From Clostridia bacterium (GTDB lineage Bacteria; Bacillota; Clostridia; Oscillospirales; Acutalibacteraceae), in NCBI GenBank assembly GCA_017625095.1, contig JAGALQ010000004.1, forward strand, positions 1 to 33,993: 33,993 nt of DNA, in the 5' to 3' direction. A program made the translations under genes and the position numbers. The notes under the pieces were generated by a model that worked only from the letters and a program-made list of their open reading frames with translations, made no database searches and had not been told where the DNA came from. Positions within the stretch are counted from its first letter, which is position 1. Each line of letters begins with the position of its first letter. Positions 23,607 to 30,166 of the stretch are shown here, piece by piece.

Positions 23607-25031
23607 TTATAAGTTGAAGTATTTGTCGAACTCTGCAGGGTGGGGGATAGCGGAAAGCTGACGGCACTCTTCACGCTTTGTTTTGATGAAGTTCTTGATA
23701 AGCTCTTCGGGGAATACGCCGCCCTCTGTAAGGTAAGCGTAGTCTGCCTCAAGTGCGTCAAGTGCCTCTTCAAGTGATACGGGAAGACTCTGAAGCTTTG
23801 CCTTTTCCTCTTCGGGAAGGTGATAGAGGTTGACATCGTAGGGACCCCAGCCGTTTGCGTGAGGATCAATCTTGTTTTTGACACCGTCAAGACCTGCCAT
23901 AAGGATAGCTGCATAGCAGAAGTAGGGGTTACAGGTTGCATCGGGGTTACGAAGCTCGAAACGGCGCTTGTCGGGAGATTTTGCATAAGCGGGGATACGG
24001 ATAACAGCGCTGCGGTTTGATGTTGCATAGCCGACAGTAACAGGAGCTTCAAATCCCGGAACAAGACGCTTGAAGGAGTTTGTGCTCGGGTTTGTGATAG
24101 CGCAGAGTGAGCCGATGTGCTTGAGCAGACCGCCCATGAAGTAGTGAGCTGTTTCGCTCAGATGTGAATAACCGTTGTCATCGGAGAATATAGGCTGACC
24201 GTCCTTGAAAAGGATCATATGAACGTGCATACCGCTGCCTGCTTCACCCCATACGGGCTTGGGCATAAATGTTGCAGCCTTGCCGTATTTGAGGGCAGTG
24301 TTGTGAATGATGTATTTGATCATCATTGTTGCGTCTGCCATATGTACAACTTCGCCGAGCTGAGGCTCGATTTCGAACTGACCGGAAGCTGCAACCTCGG
24401 GATGATGGTAATTGATTTCAATACCTGCATCCTTCATAAGCATACACATTTCGCTGCGGCACTCGTAAGAAATATCAAACGGCTTTGCGATGTGGTAGTT
24501 CTTCTGCTTGGGAACAACAACACCGAGACCTTCCACACCTGAATTCCAGTAGGACTGCTGTGCGTCAACTTCAACAGCAATCTCTCTGCCTTCAACGTTC
24601 CATGTAACGTTGTCAAACAGATAGAACTCAAACTCGGGCAGAATCTTCATTTCGTCAGCAACGCCGCTGTCTTTCATATATTCAACAGCTGCCTTGATGA
24701 TGTTACGGGGATACTGAGCGAGAGGACGGTTTTCGGGTGTGTCGATAATCATTGCGTTACCTGTCATTGACAGTGTGGGGATTGAGCAGAAGGGGTCGAT
24801 AACCGCTGTATCGGGGTCGGGGATAAAGACCATATCGCTCTTTTCGACAACTGCGTAGCCGTAGTTGGAAGCATCAAAGCCGATGCCGCTCTTCATTGTG
24901 TCTTCTGAGAAGTTCTGTGCAGGGATTGTGACGTGGCGGTACTGACCGTTGATATCAACCATCTTGAAGTCAACCATCTGAATACCGTTTTCTTCAATCA
25001 TTGCAAGAATGTCTTTAACGCTCTTACTCAT
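23607..25031 (-). CDS. glnA: Type I glutamine synthetase
   Basis: 474 residues. It makes glutamine from glutamate, ammonia and ATP. Landmarks are the N-terminal beta-grasp domain (VDFKMVDINGQYRHVTIP), the metal and ammonium site EFEFYLFD, NYHHPEVAASGQFEIEPQL, the ATP site KPVWGEAGSGMHVH, the glutamate flap NPSTNSFKRLVPGFEAPV, and the C-terminal RIPAYAKSPDKRRFELRNPD. NLYHLPEEEKAKL aligns with the region of E. coli GlnA that carries the adenylylated Tyr397 (NLYDLPPEE), and the C-terminus HPAEFDKYFNL also resembles the GSI-beta class, so regulation by adenylylation is possible but no glnE is in view. The start follows AAGAGGT. Confidence 0.97.
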   Translation of the reverse strand: MSKSVKDILAMIEENGIQMVDFKMVDINGQYRHVTIPAQNFSEDTMKSGIGFDASNYGYAVVEKSDMVFIPDPDTAVIDPFCSIPTLSMTGNAMIIDTPENRPLAQYPRNIIKAAVEYMKDSGVADEMKILPEFEFYLFDNVTWNVEGREIAVEVDAQQSYWNSGVEGLGVVVPKQKNYHIAKPFDISYECRSEMCMLMKDAGIEINYHHPEVAASGQFEIEPQLGEVVHMADATMMIKYIIHNTALKYGKAATFMPKPVWGEAGSGMHVHMILFKDGQPIFSDDNGYSHLSETAHYFMGGLLKHIGSLCAITNPSTNSFKRLVPGFEAPVTVGYATSNRSAVIRIPAYAKSPDKRRFELRNPDATCNPYFCYAAILMAGLDGVKNKIDPHANGWGPYDVNLYHLPEEEKAKLQSLPVSLEEALDALEADYAYLTEGGVFPEELIKNFIKTKREECRQLSAIPHPAEFDKYFNL

Positions 25032-25067
25032 TGACGATACCTCTTTTTAAGTTTTTTTAGTGATTAA

Positions 25068-25096
25068 ATAATACAATATCTTATCTGAAATGACAA
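25068..25096 (-). promoter_or_regulatory. Sigma-A promoter of glnA
   Basis: On the minus strand, -35 TTGTCA (25096-25091), 17-bp spacer, -10 TATTAT (25073-25068), 36 bp before the start codon. No GlnR-type palindrome was recognised. Confidence 0.6.
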
Positions 25097-25167
25097 TAAG
25101 TAAAATAAATTTTTTTGCGAAAACCAAATGAAATTTTTGTGAATTTCTCCCGCTTGTTCATCCGGTA

Positions 25168-25197
25168 TTTACAATATATAAATGATTATGATATTAT
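25168..25197 (+). promoter_or_regulatory. Possible promoter of the membrane protein gene
   Basis: -35 TTTACA (25168-25173), 18-bp spacer, -10 TATTAT (25192-25197), 37 bp before ATG 25235. The region is AT-rich, so alternatives exist. Confidence 0.4.
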
Positions 25198-25234
25198 ATT
25201 TTATCGGTAATTTAAGAAACGAGAGGTGAGGAGA

Positions 25235-25897
25235 ATGGCAGGCGAAAGGATAAACAGATTTGTGCACAGCCGCAACAGAGATAAACATATCAACACGGTT
25301 ACGTTTGTGATGTTTGTTTTTCTTGCGGTTGAAAAGCTGGCTTCGGGTGCATCCATGCGCCTTGAGAACGGAGAAACTTTTTTTGATTTCAGCTTTTCTC
25401 TTGCGGATGTGATGCAGCTGCTTATCTATATCTCTATGGCTGTGCTGATATCACGGAAAGTGAATCACAAATATCTGCTCGTTCCCGATTTTGTGCTGCT
25501 TGGCATAAAACTGTATGCAGCGGTTACCGGACTTATAACGCTTCTGGGCGTGCATTACAGCAACGTGCTGGGCGAGCTTTCCGTGCTCGAAAAAACGGTT
25601 GAAAGCATATTGTTCGCGCTGTTTCTGATTTTCCTCTTTGCAGGCAAGCTCATTCACACCGACAAGGCGGCTGCCGTGTGCCCGCTTCTGTGTCTTGGTG
25701 TGCTTTCTTTCTGTGTGCCAGTAACAGTGGCTTTTGAAATACTGAAGCTTTATGTTGAGGAGCAGATGAACTATCCTCTTCATATGGAAATTTTCATTTT
25801 CCTCAAGGGTGTGCTTAACGAAACATTCCTCGATTTGCCGTATGCAATGCTCATATTACTCGTGTTCTATTGTCATAAAGACGAAAAAACGGTGTAA
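25235..25897 (+). CDS. Multi-pass membrane protein of unknown function
   Basis: 220 residues. ATG 25235 was preferred over GTG 25226 because GAGAGGTG lies 6 bp before it, while nothing suitable precedes the GTG. A short basic N-terminus (MAGERINRFVHSRNRDKH) is followed by about five hydrophobic segments: TVTFVMFVFLAVEKL, VMQLLIYISMAVLIS, LLVPDFVLLGIKLYAAV with TGLITLL, ILFALFLIFLFAGKLI, and VCPLLCLGVLSFCVPVTV, with a last one near the C-terminus (YAMLILLVFYC). No family or active-site motif was recognised. It stands alone between glnA and the ribosomal protein operon, in its own direction. Confidence 0.75.
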   Translation: MAGERINRFVHSRNRDKHINTVTFVMFVFLAVEKLASGASMRLENGETFFDFSFSLADVMQLLIYISMAVLISRKVNHKYLLVPDFVLLGIKLYAAVTGLITLLGVHYSNVLGELSVLEKTVESILFALFLIFLFAGKLIHTDKAAAVCPLLCLGVLSFCVPVTVAFEILKLYVEEQMNYPLHMEIFIFLKGVLNETFLDLPYAMLILLVFYCHKDEKTV

Positions 25898-26018
25898 TTT
25901 TTGTAACTGTGCACAAAGTTTTTTGAAAATTAAAAGTGAGCAAATGATATGAAAACGTGAGAAAAAACGAGAAAAACGGAGCTTGAGTTTGCTAAATTAA
26001 TTTTTTTGAAAATAAGTG

Positions 26019-26050
26019 TTGACATAGATTGTTGCTTATGATAATATAAT
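26019..26050 (+). promoter_or_regulatory. Promoter of the rplM-rpsI operon
   Basis: A consensus -35 TTGACA (26019-26024) precedes TAATAT (26042-26047) at 17 bp; a perfect TATAAT (26045-26050) is at 20 bp. The rest of 25898-26018 is A-rich and contains no gene. The leader of about 40 nt before rplM was inspected for an L13 autoregulatory fold, but none could be shown by eye. Confidence 0.6.
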
Positions 26051-26092
26051 CGGGCGAATGAAATTAAAGAATCTAATTTTGGAGGTCAAGCT

Positions 26093-26521
26093 ATGTCAAC
26101 CTATATGCCCAAAGCAGGCGAAATCAAACGCAGCTGGTATGTTCTTGACGCCGCAGGCAAACCTCTGGGTAAGGTAGCTGCACAGGCTGCAGTTCTCCTT
26201 CGCGGCAAGCACAAGCCCGTGTTTGCTCCCCACGTAGATTGCGGTGATCATGTAATCATCATAAACGCTGAAAAAGCAGTTCTTACCGGCAACAAGATCA
26301 ACCAGAAGATGTACTATCATCACACAGGTTACATCGGTAACATGAAAGAGGTCAAGTACAGCACCCTTATGAAGACAAAGCCCGAGTTTGCAATGCAGCT
26401 CGCAGTTAAGGGTATGCTTCCCGATTCAACACTCGGCCGTAATGCTCTCGGTCGCCTTCGTATCTACAAGGGCGCAGAGCACAAGCACGCAGCACAGAAG
26501 CCCGAAGAGTGGGCTCTTTAA
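26093..26521 (+). CDS. rplM: 50S ribosomal protein L13
   Basis: 142 residues, full length. Family sequences are MPKAGEIKRSWYVLDAAGKP, LGKVAAQAAVLLRGKHKP, DCGDHVIIINAEKAVLTGNK, YYHHTGYIGNMK and MLPDSTLGRNALGRLRIYKG. L13 is an early assembly protein of the large subunit. GGAGGT lies upstream of the ATG, and rpsI follows 21 bp after the stop, the usual bacterial pair. Codon use shows the highly expressed bias. Confidence 0.98.
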   Translation: MSTYMPKAGEIKRSWYVLDAAGKPLGKVAAQAAVLLRGKHKPVFAPHVDCGDHVIIINAEKAVLTGNKINQKMYYHHTGYIGNMKEVKYSTLMKTKPEFAMQLAVKGMLPDSTLGRNALGRLRIYKGAEHKHAAQKPEEWAL

Positions 26522-26542
26522 TTGAAGGGAGGCAAATGAATA

Positions 26543-26941
26543 ATGTACGATACTAATCCTTATTTCTATGGCACAGGCCGCAGAAAGAAGTCTGTAGCTC
26601 GTGTCCGTGTCTATGCAGGCACAGGTAAAATCATCATCAACGACCGTTCAATCGACGATTACTTCGGTCTTGATACACTCAAGCTCATTGTTCGCCAGCC
26701 CCTCGAGCTCACCGGCACAACCGAGAAGTTCGACATCGTATGCCGTGTAAACGGTGGCGGTGTAACAGGCCAGGCAGGCGCAATCCGTCACGGTCTTTCC
26801 CGTGCTCTTCTTCAGTATGACGAGGCTGTTCGTCCCGTACTCAAGAAGGCTGGCTTCCTCACTCGTGACCCGAGAATGAAGGAAAGAAAGAAGTACGGTC
26901 TCAAAGGCGCACGTCGTGCACCCCAGTTTTCAAAGAGATAA
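26543..26941 (+). CDS. rpsI: 30S ribosomal protein S9
   Basis: 132 residues. It has [20 protein letters not shown], the central [21 protein letters not shown], and the basic C-terminal tail [14 protein letters not shown] that reaches the decoding site near tRNA. The ATG at 26543 is preferred over one at 26536, which is out of frame and stops after six codons; GGGAGG is at 26528-26533. Confidence 0.98.
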   Translation: MYDTNPYFYGTGRRKKSVARVRVYAGTGKIIINDRSIDDYFGLDTLKLIVRQPLELTGTTEKFDIVCRVNGGGVTGQAGAIRHGLSRALLQYDEAVRPVLKKAGFLTRDPRMKERKKYGLKGARRAPQFSKR

Positions 26942-26966
26942 TTTCAGCCTATTGGCGATTATCAAA

Positions 26967-27005
26967 AACCCTTGGAATCTCAACGGTTCCAAGGGTTCTT
27001 TTCTT
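26967..27005 (+). terminator. Intrinsic terminator after rpsI
   Basis: A perfect 11-bp stem AACCCTTGGAA (26967-26977) / TTCCAAGGGTT (26987-26997) with a 9-nt loop, followed by CTTTTCTTTTT. The remaining sequence to 27150 shows nothing I recognise. Confidence 0.85.
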
Positions 27006-27168
27006 TTTGCCGTTCTTTTTCCTCTCAAAAAAAAACCAACCAAAAACCAACTCCGGACGGCTCTGCTGTTTTAATATTCTCTTTTTTACTCTGAATCGTA
27101 ACTTTATTTTGAATTTGCGCATTTTACTCTCAGCGGCTTTTGCTGTTGAATAACAGGAGGCAACTGGG

Positions 27169-27351
27169 ATGTTTAAAGAGATTTTTTATGATAATAACCA
27201 TATGTATGTAGCCGTTCTTGATAACGGCTCTTTTATTGTAGCTTATGAGGATGGCACTGCTACGGATTTGCACGGCCGCAGATACCGCCATATTACAGAG
27301 TTTGACGAAAACGAAGAGATAATATCGGATGGGTGGGAGTTGATAGAATAA
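27169..27351 (+). CDS. Small acidic protein of unknown function
   Basis: 60 residues with an AGGAGG site (27155-27160) 8 bp before the ATG, which is the main reason to accept it. The sequence starts MFKEIFYDNNHMYVAVLDNG, with strand-like hydrophobic pairs (YVAVL, SFIVAY) and a charged, acidic C-terminal half ending in DGWELIE. No signal peptide or membrane segment. I do not recognise a family. It lies alone between the ribosomal operon terminator and the sigma-factor operon. Confidence 0.6.
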   Translation: MFKEIFYDNNHMYVAVLDNGSFIVAYEDGTATDLHGRRYRHITEFDENEEIISDGWELIE

Positions 27352-27435
27352 AAATATAACAGCAAATATCTGAAATAAAATTACGTGCAGCAAAAGTCGT
27401 TTTAATTAATTATTTCCGACAAAATCAAACAATGT

Positions 27436-27465
27436 TTGCATTTTTGCATATTTTATGTTTATAAT
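27436..27465 (+). promoter_or_regulatory. Possible promoter of the ECF sigma operon
   Basis: -35 TTGCAT (27436-27441), 18-bp spacer, -10 TATAAT (27460-27465), 34 bp before the sigma factor start. The string GTCGTTTTA occurs upstream at 27396-27404 and again before the anti-sigma gene at 28048-28056, which may be a sigma-specific element. Confidence 0.45.
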
Positions 27466-27499
27466 TATTAAAAGCCGATAATATTAATTGAGGTGTTTT

Positions 27500-28036
27500 A
27501 TGAACAGTTCTATGCAGGAAATTTATACTCAGCTTTGGAATGAGCACGTGCAGAGTATAAGAAATTTTTGCTATTCAAAACTTAAAGGCAGACCTGAAGA
27601 TGCGGAAGATATGCTTCAGGATGCTTTCGGGCTATTGTGGAGAAAGATGATAAACGAAGGTTTGCCGCCAAACCCTAAAGCGTGGCTGCTGTCAACGGTA
27701 AATAATCTTGCACGAACAGAATACAGACACACCGCTAAATCAAAAGAGAAGCTGTCATCAGCACCGTTTGATGAAACGGTAGTACATACAAATTATTCAG
27801 CGGAAGACGTTGTGCAAACCCTTGAAATGGAAGAGCACAATGCAAAACTTTGGAAAGCTTTTGATGAAGGGCTGACCAAGGACGAAAAGCAGATAATTAT
27901 ATACGATACTGTTCAGGAAATTCCTCAGGCGGAAATTGCAAAAATAATAAATAAAAACCCGAACACAACAAGAGTTAATATACACAGAGCAAAACAGAAG
28001 CTGGAACACATAAAACAGAAAATTGAAAAAAGTTAA
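27500..28036 (+). CDS. ECF-type sigma-70 family RNA polymerase sigma factor
   Basis: 178 residues from ATG 27500 (GAGGTG 5 bp upstream); a TTG at 27488 would overlap that site. Region 2 is at about 8-75 (QLWNEHVQSIRNFCYSKLKG, DAEDMLQDAFGLLWRKM, AWLLSTVNNLARTEYR), and region 4 with its helix-turn-helix is near the C-terminus (LTKDEKQIIIYDTVQ, IPQAEIAKIINKNPNTTRVN, IHRAKQKLE). There is no region 3, as in ECF factors. It should direct polymerase to a small regulon and is probably held inactive by the membrane protein encoded 63 bp downstream. Confidence 0.93.
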   Translation: MNSSMQEIYTQLWNEHVQSIRNFCYSKLKGRPEDAEDMLQDAFGLLWRKMINEGLPPNPKAWLLSTVNNLARTEYRHTAKSKEKLSSAPFDETVVHTNYSAEDVVQTLEMEEHNAKLWKAFDEGLTKDEKQIIIYDTVQEIPQAEIAKIINKNPNTTRVNIHRAKQKLEHIKQKIEKS

Positions 28037-28099
28037 AAATTTTTTGTCGTTTTATGTAACATTTTTCAAATATTTGCATTATAGAGGTGTTAGGCAATT

Positions 28100-28969
28100 A
28101 TGACTGACAATGTTAAAATCACAAAAGAGAAGCTTGAAAAGTTCATATCGGATAGCAGTGTTGAGCTTGACCTTGCCGAGGTTGAGGCATTGATGGATGC
28201 CGAGGTTGAAAAGCCTGAGGCTGAAATGGATACCGAGCTTGTTGATATGTGCGCCGCAATATTGGCAAAAGCTTATAACCCCGGTTTTGAGGAAGGCAAG
28301 CCTGCTCAGATGTACCGCCCGTGGGAAGACGAAGAGGCACCAGCAACGGAAAACACAGCAAACGCGAAAAACGACAAAAAGAAACCCGTATCTTTCAGAC
28401 GTACTGTTCTTGTCGTTGCCGCGGTGCTGGTGATTCTGTTTGTTGTTGCCCTGCCCGCAGGTGCAAGGCTGTTTGTTGACGGTGCTCCCGACGGAATCGT
28501 TCAGTTCTGCTCACGCGTTTTCAAAATCAACCTGAATAAGGATGAGCCGACAACGGTGGACGAAAACGACCTGGTCAATCAGATGATTCTGGATAGCCTG
28601 GATACGTTGATGTTGCCGGAAGTTTTGTTGAGTAATGAATACGAGAAAGAAGTTTTGGTCGAACAAAAAGAATTTGTTACGATTATTAGAGTGGATGTAA
28701 ATAATGCGGAACAAGATATATCCGGATTAATAACAATTACTCAATACAAAAGTGCCGATCACAATATGACAAACGGTCAAGTTAATGTTTCGGATGAGCA
28801 TACCAATTATAAGCAGCTGACAATTGACGGCAAAGATATAATTGTTTTTGGAATGGGAGAACGATCATATATCAATTATTCCGACGGCGCTACAAATTAT
28901 GAGATAGCTTTGACTTGCGATTTTGACAAAATGGTTTCAATTGCCGAAACAATAAATGTTAAAGGATGA
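28100..28969 (+). CDS. Single-pass membrane anti-sigma factor candidate
   Basis: 289 residues. A cytoplasmic, acidic N-terminal part (1-95) rich in short helices is followed by a basic stop-transfer flank (KKKPVSFRR), one membrane helix at about 102-122 (VLVVAAVLVILFVVALPAGA), and an extracytoplasmic domain of about 165 residues with strands such as EFVTIIRVDVNNAEQD and KQLTIDGKDIIVFGMGERSY, resembling the DUF4367-like sensor domains attached to clostridial anti-sigma factors. There is no zinc-binding HxxxCxxC motif. Position directly after an ECF sigma gene is the main functional evidence. The start is set by AGAGGTG 11 bp upstream. Confidence 0.7.
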   Translation: MTDNVKITKEKLEKFISDSSVELDLAEVEALMDAEVEKPEAEMDTELVDMCAAILAKAYNPGFEEGKPAQMYRPWEDEEAPATENTANAKNDKKKPVSFRRTVLVVAAVLVILFVVALPAGARLFVDGAPDGIVQFCSRVFKINLNKDEPTTVDENDLVNQMILDSLDTLMLPEVLLSNEYEKEVLVEQKEFVTIIRVDVNNAEQDISGLITITQYKSADHNMTNGQVNVSDEHTNYKQLTIDGKDIIVFGMGERSYINYSDGATNYEIALTCDFDKMVSIAETINVKG

Positions 28970-28978
28970 TTAAAGCTT

Positions 28979-29485
28979 ATGAAAAAAGCTCTTTTCTCTA
29001 TCATTTCTCTTGTAATGGTAATTTTCACCCTTGTGCCGACAGCTTTTGCACAAACCGAAAAGATGCCCGAATGGCAGGATTTAGTACTGTCTCAGGAAGA
29101 ATTCAATGCAATTTTAGCTAACAATACAATCTACACAGTTAATGAAGACACAAGAGCTTCCAATCTTATTCATGCTTTTGCTATAGCAATTTCAAAAAGC
29201 GGAACAAATACCTTGAATATAGCAGGTAAAACAACAGGTACTGCGGATGTAGTAAAATCAGGTTTCAAAGAGGTTGTTGTTCAGCGCAGAGCAAGCAGCA
29301 GCGCATCATGGTCAGATTATGTAACATATGAAGATCTGTATATAGATACAGGCTCTTATGTCCTTGCTAAATCTCTCACTGTTCCTAACGGTTATCAGTA
29401 TCGCGTAACCTGCATCCACTATGCCAAGAAGAACATCTTCTCCGTTCAGAAGATTGATAACGAATCAAACATTATTCAGTTCTGA
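28979..29485 (+). CDS. Small secreted protein of unknown function
   Basis: 168 residues with a clear signal peptide: MKKALFSIISLVMVIFTLVP and cleavage after AFA at about residue 23. The mature part has a low-charge, beta-rich body (LIHAFAIAISKSGTNTLNIA, SGFKEVVVQRRASSSASWSD, YQYRVTCIHYAKK), similar in style to the DUF6147-type small exported proteins of clostridia, but I cannot confirm the family. It starts 9 bp after the anti-sigma gene and so belongs to the sigma operon, perhaps as a regulated product or signal. Its stop overlaps the end of the convergent SLOG gene by 14 bp. Confidence 0.75.
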   Translation: MKKALFSIISLVMVIFTLVPTAFAQTEKMPEWQDLVLSQEEFNAILANNTIYTVNEDTRASNLIHAFAIAISKSGTNTLNIAGKTTGTADVVKSGFKEVVVQRRASSSASWSDYVTYEDLYIDTGSYVLAKSLTVPNGYQYRVTCIHYAKKNIFSVQKIDNESNIIQF

Positions 29486-29903
29486 GTGATAGTTCAATAA
29501 CCGTTTTACCTTTCTCAATTGCCGTTTCCTTCATCTGGTACGCCCCTGATGATGGGTGCGTGACGTAAGTCACAACAGTGTCCGCTTGGTCGAGCATCCA
29601 CTTGTTGCGGCGGCTGATTGCGAAACGGCGGGGGACGGTTTCAAGTCCCTCAGGCAAAACCGTGTGCTCATCAGGCTCATCGTTTTTGCCCGGCATGTAG
29701 GCAAGCACAATCTTGTATGTTATGGGATAGGTTTGAGCTAAATCTTCAAGCTGACGGCGCACCATAACATCAAAATTGCCTTGATTGCCAACGTAAAATA
29801 AAATAGCGTTTTTCTTCTCTATCAAATCCACCAGAGCCAGCCGCAAGGTTGGCTCTATTCTTTTTGGCGCATCCCTGTGCCCGAAAAACGTAACAGTCGC
29901 CAT
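29472..29903 (-). CDS. SLOG-family nucleotide-binding-like protein
   Basis: 143 residues. The N-terminal TVTFFGHRDAP (3-13) and GNQGNFDVMVRRQLEDL (about 39-55) form a Rossmann-like nucleotide pocket as in SLOG proteins (YpsA/DprA-like, LOG), and the C-terminal RNKWMLDQADTVVTYV and PSSGAYQMKETAIEKGKTV match the second part of that fold. SLOG proteins bind or process nucleotides or NAD-like ligands; the ligand here is unknown. The start follows AAAGGTG. The 3' end overlaps the secreted-protein gene on the other strand by 14 bp. Two palindromes surround the promoter, so it is probably repressed under most conditions. Confidence 0.8.
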   Translation of the reverse strand: MATVTFFGHRDAPKRIEPTLRLALVDLIEKKNAILFYVGNQGNFDVMVRRQLEDLAQTYPITYKIVLAYMPGKNDEPDEHTVLPEGLETVPRRFAISRRNKWMLDQADTVVTYVTHPSSGAYQMKETAIEKGKTVIELSLRTE

Positions 29904-29919
29904 AAACTCAACACCTTTT

Positions 29920-29977
29920 ACGTGAGATGTATCTCAATTGTAGCATATAAACTGCAATTATGCGATATATCTCACGT
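29920..29977 (-). promoter_or_regulatory. SLOG gene promoter flanked by two palindromic operators
   Basis: Operator 1 is TGAGATGTATCTCA (29923-29936), a perfect 6-bp inverted repeat with 2-bp centre. Operator 2 is TGCGATATATCTCA (29961-29974), one base away from perfect symmetry; centres are 38 bp apart. The outer arms ACGTGAGAT (29920-29928) and ATCTCACGT (29969-29977) are perfect inverted copies. On the minus strand a -10 TACAAT (29942-29937) touches operator 1, and the -35 region falls in or beside operator 2. This is a standard layout for a dimeric repressor binding two sites. The repressor is not identified. Confidence 0.65.
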
Positions 29978-30010
29978 GATTTAATTTAACAGATAACTCC
30001 TACGGTTATT

Positions 30011-30057
30011 ATGTGAATATAAAACATAATGGCTCATTCTCAATGCTCTATTCACAT
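30011..30057. promoter_or_regulatory. Inverted repeat upstream of the sensor operon
   Basis: ATGTGAATA (30011-30019) and TATTCACAT (30049-30057) are perfect reverse complements 29 bp apart. They lie 49 bp before the operon's -35 box, where an activator or response regulator could bind. A chance match is possible. Confidence 0.3.
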
Positions 30058-30105
30058 TGCTCTGCCCTACTTGTTTTAGTAATCGAGCTTCTTATTATTT
30101 CAAAT

Positions 30106-30134
30106 TTGATTTTTGCTTTATTGTGTGTTATGCT
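30106..30134 (+). promoter_or_regulatory. Promoter of the sensor operon
   Basis: -35 TTGATT (30106-30111), 17-bp spacer, -10 TATGCT (30129-30134), 32 bp before the first start. It rules out the upstream in-frame start at 30113. Confidence 0.5.
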
Positions 30135-30166
30135 TTAATTTAAACAATAATGAGAGGAGGCGGAAT

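Noticed and set aside
26051-26092. L13 leader-type autoregulatory RNA
   Set aside because: The leader is short and no convincing paired structure could be drawn by eye; a covariance search would be needed.
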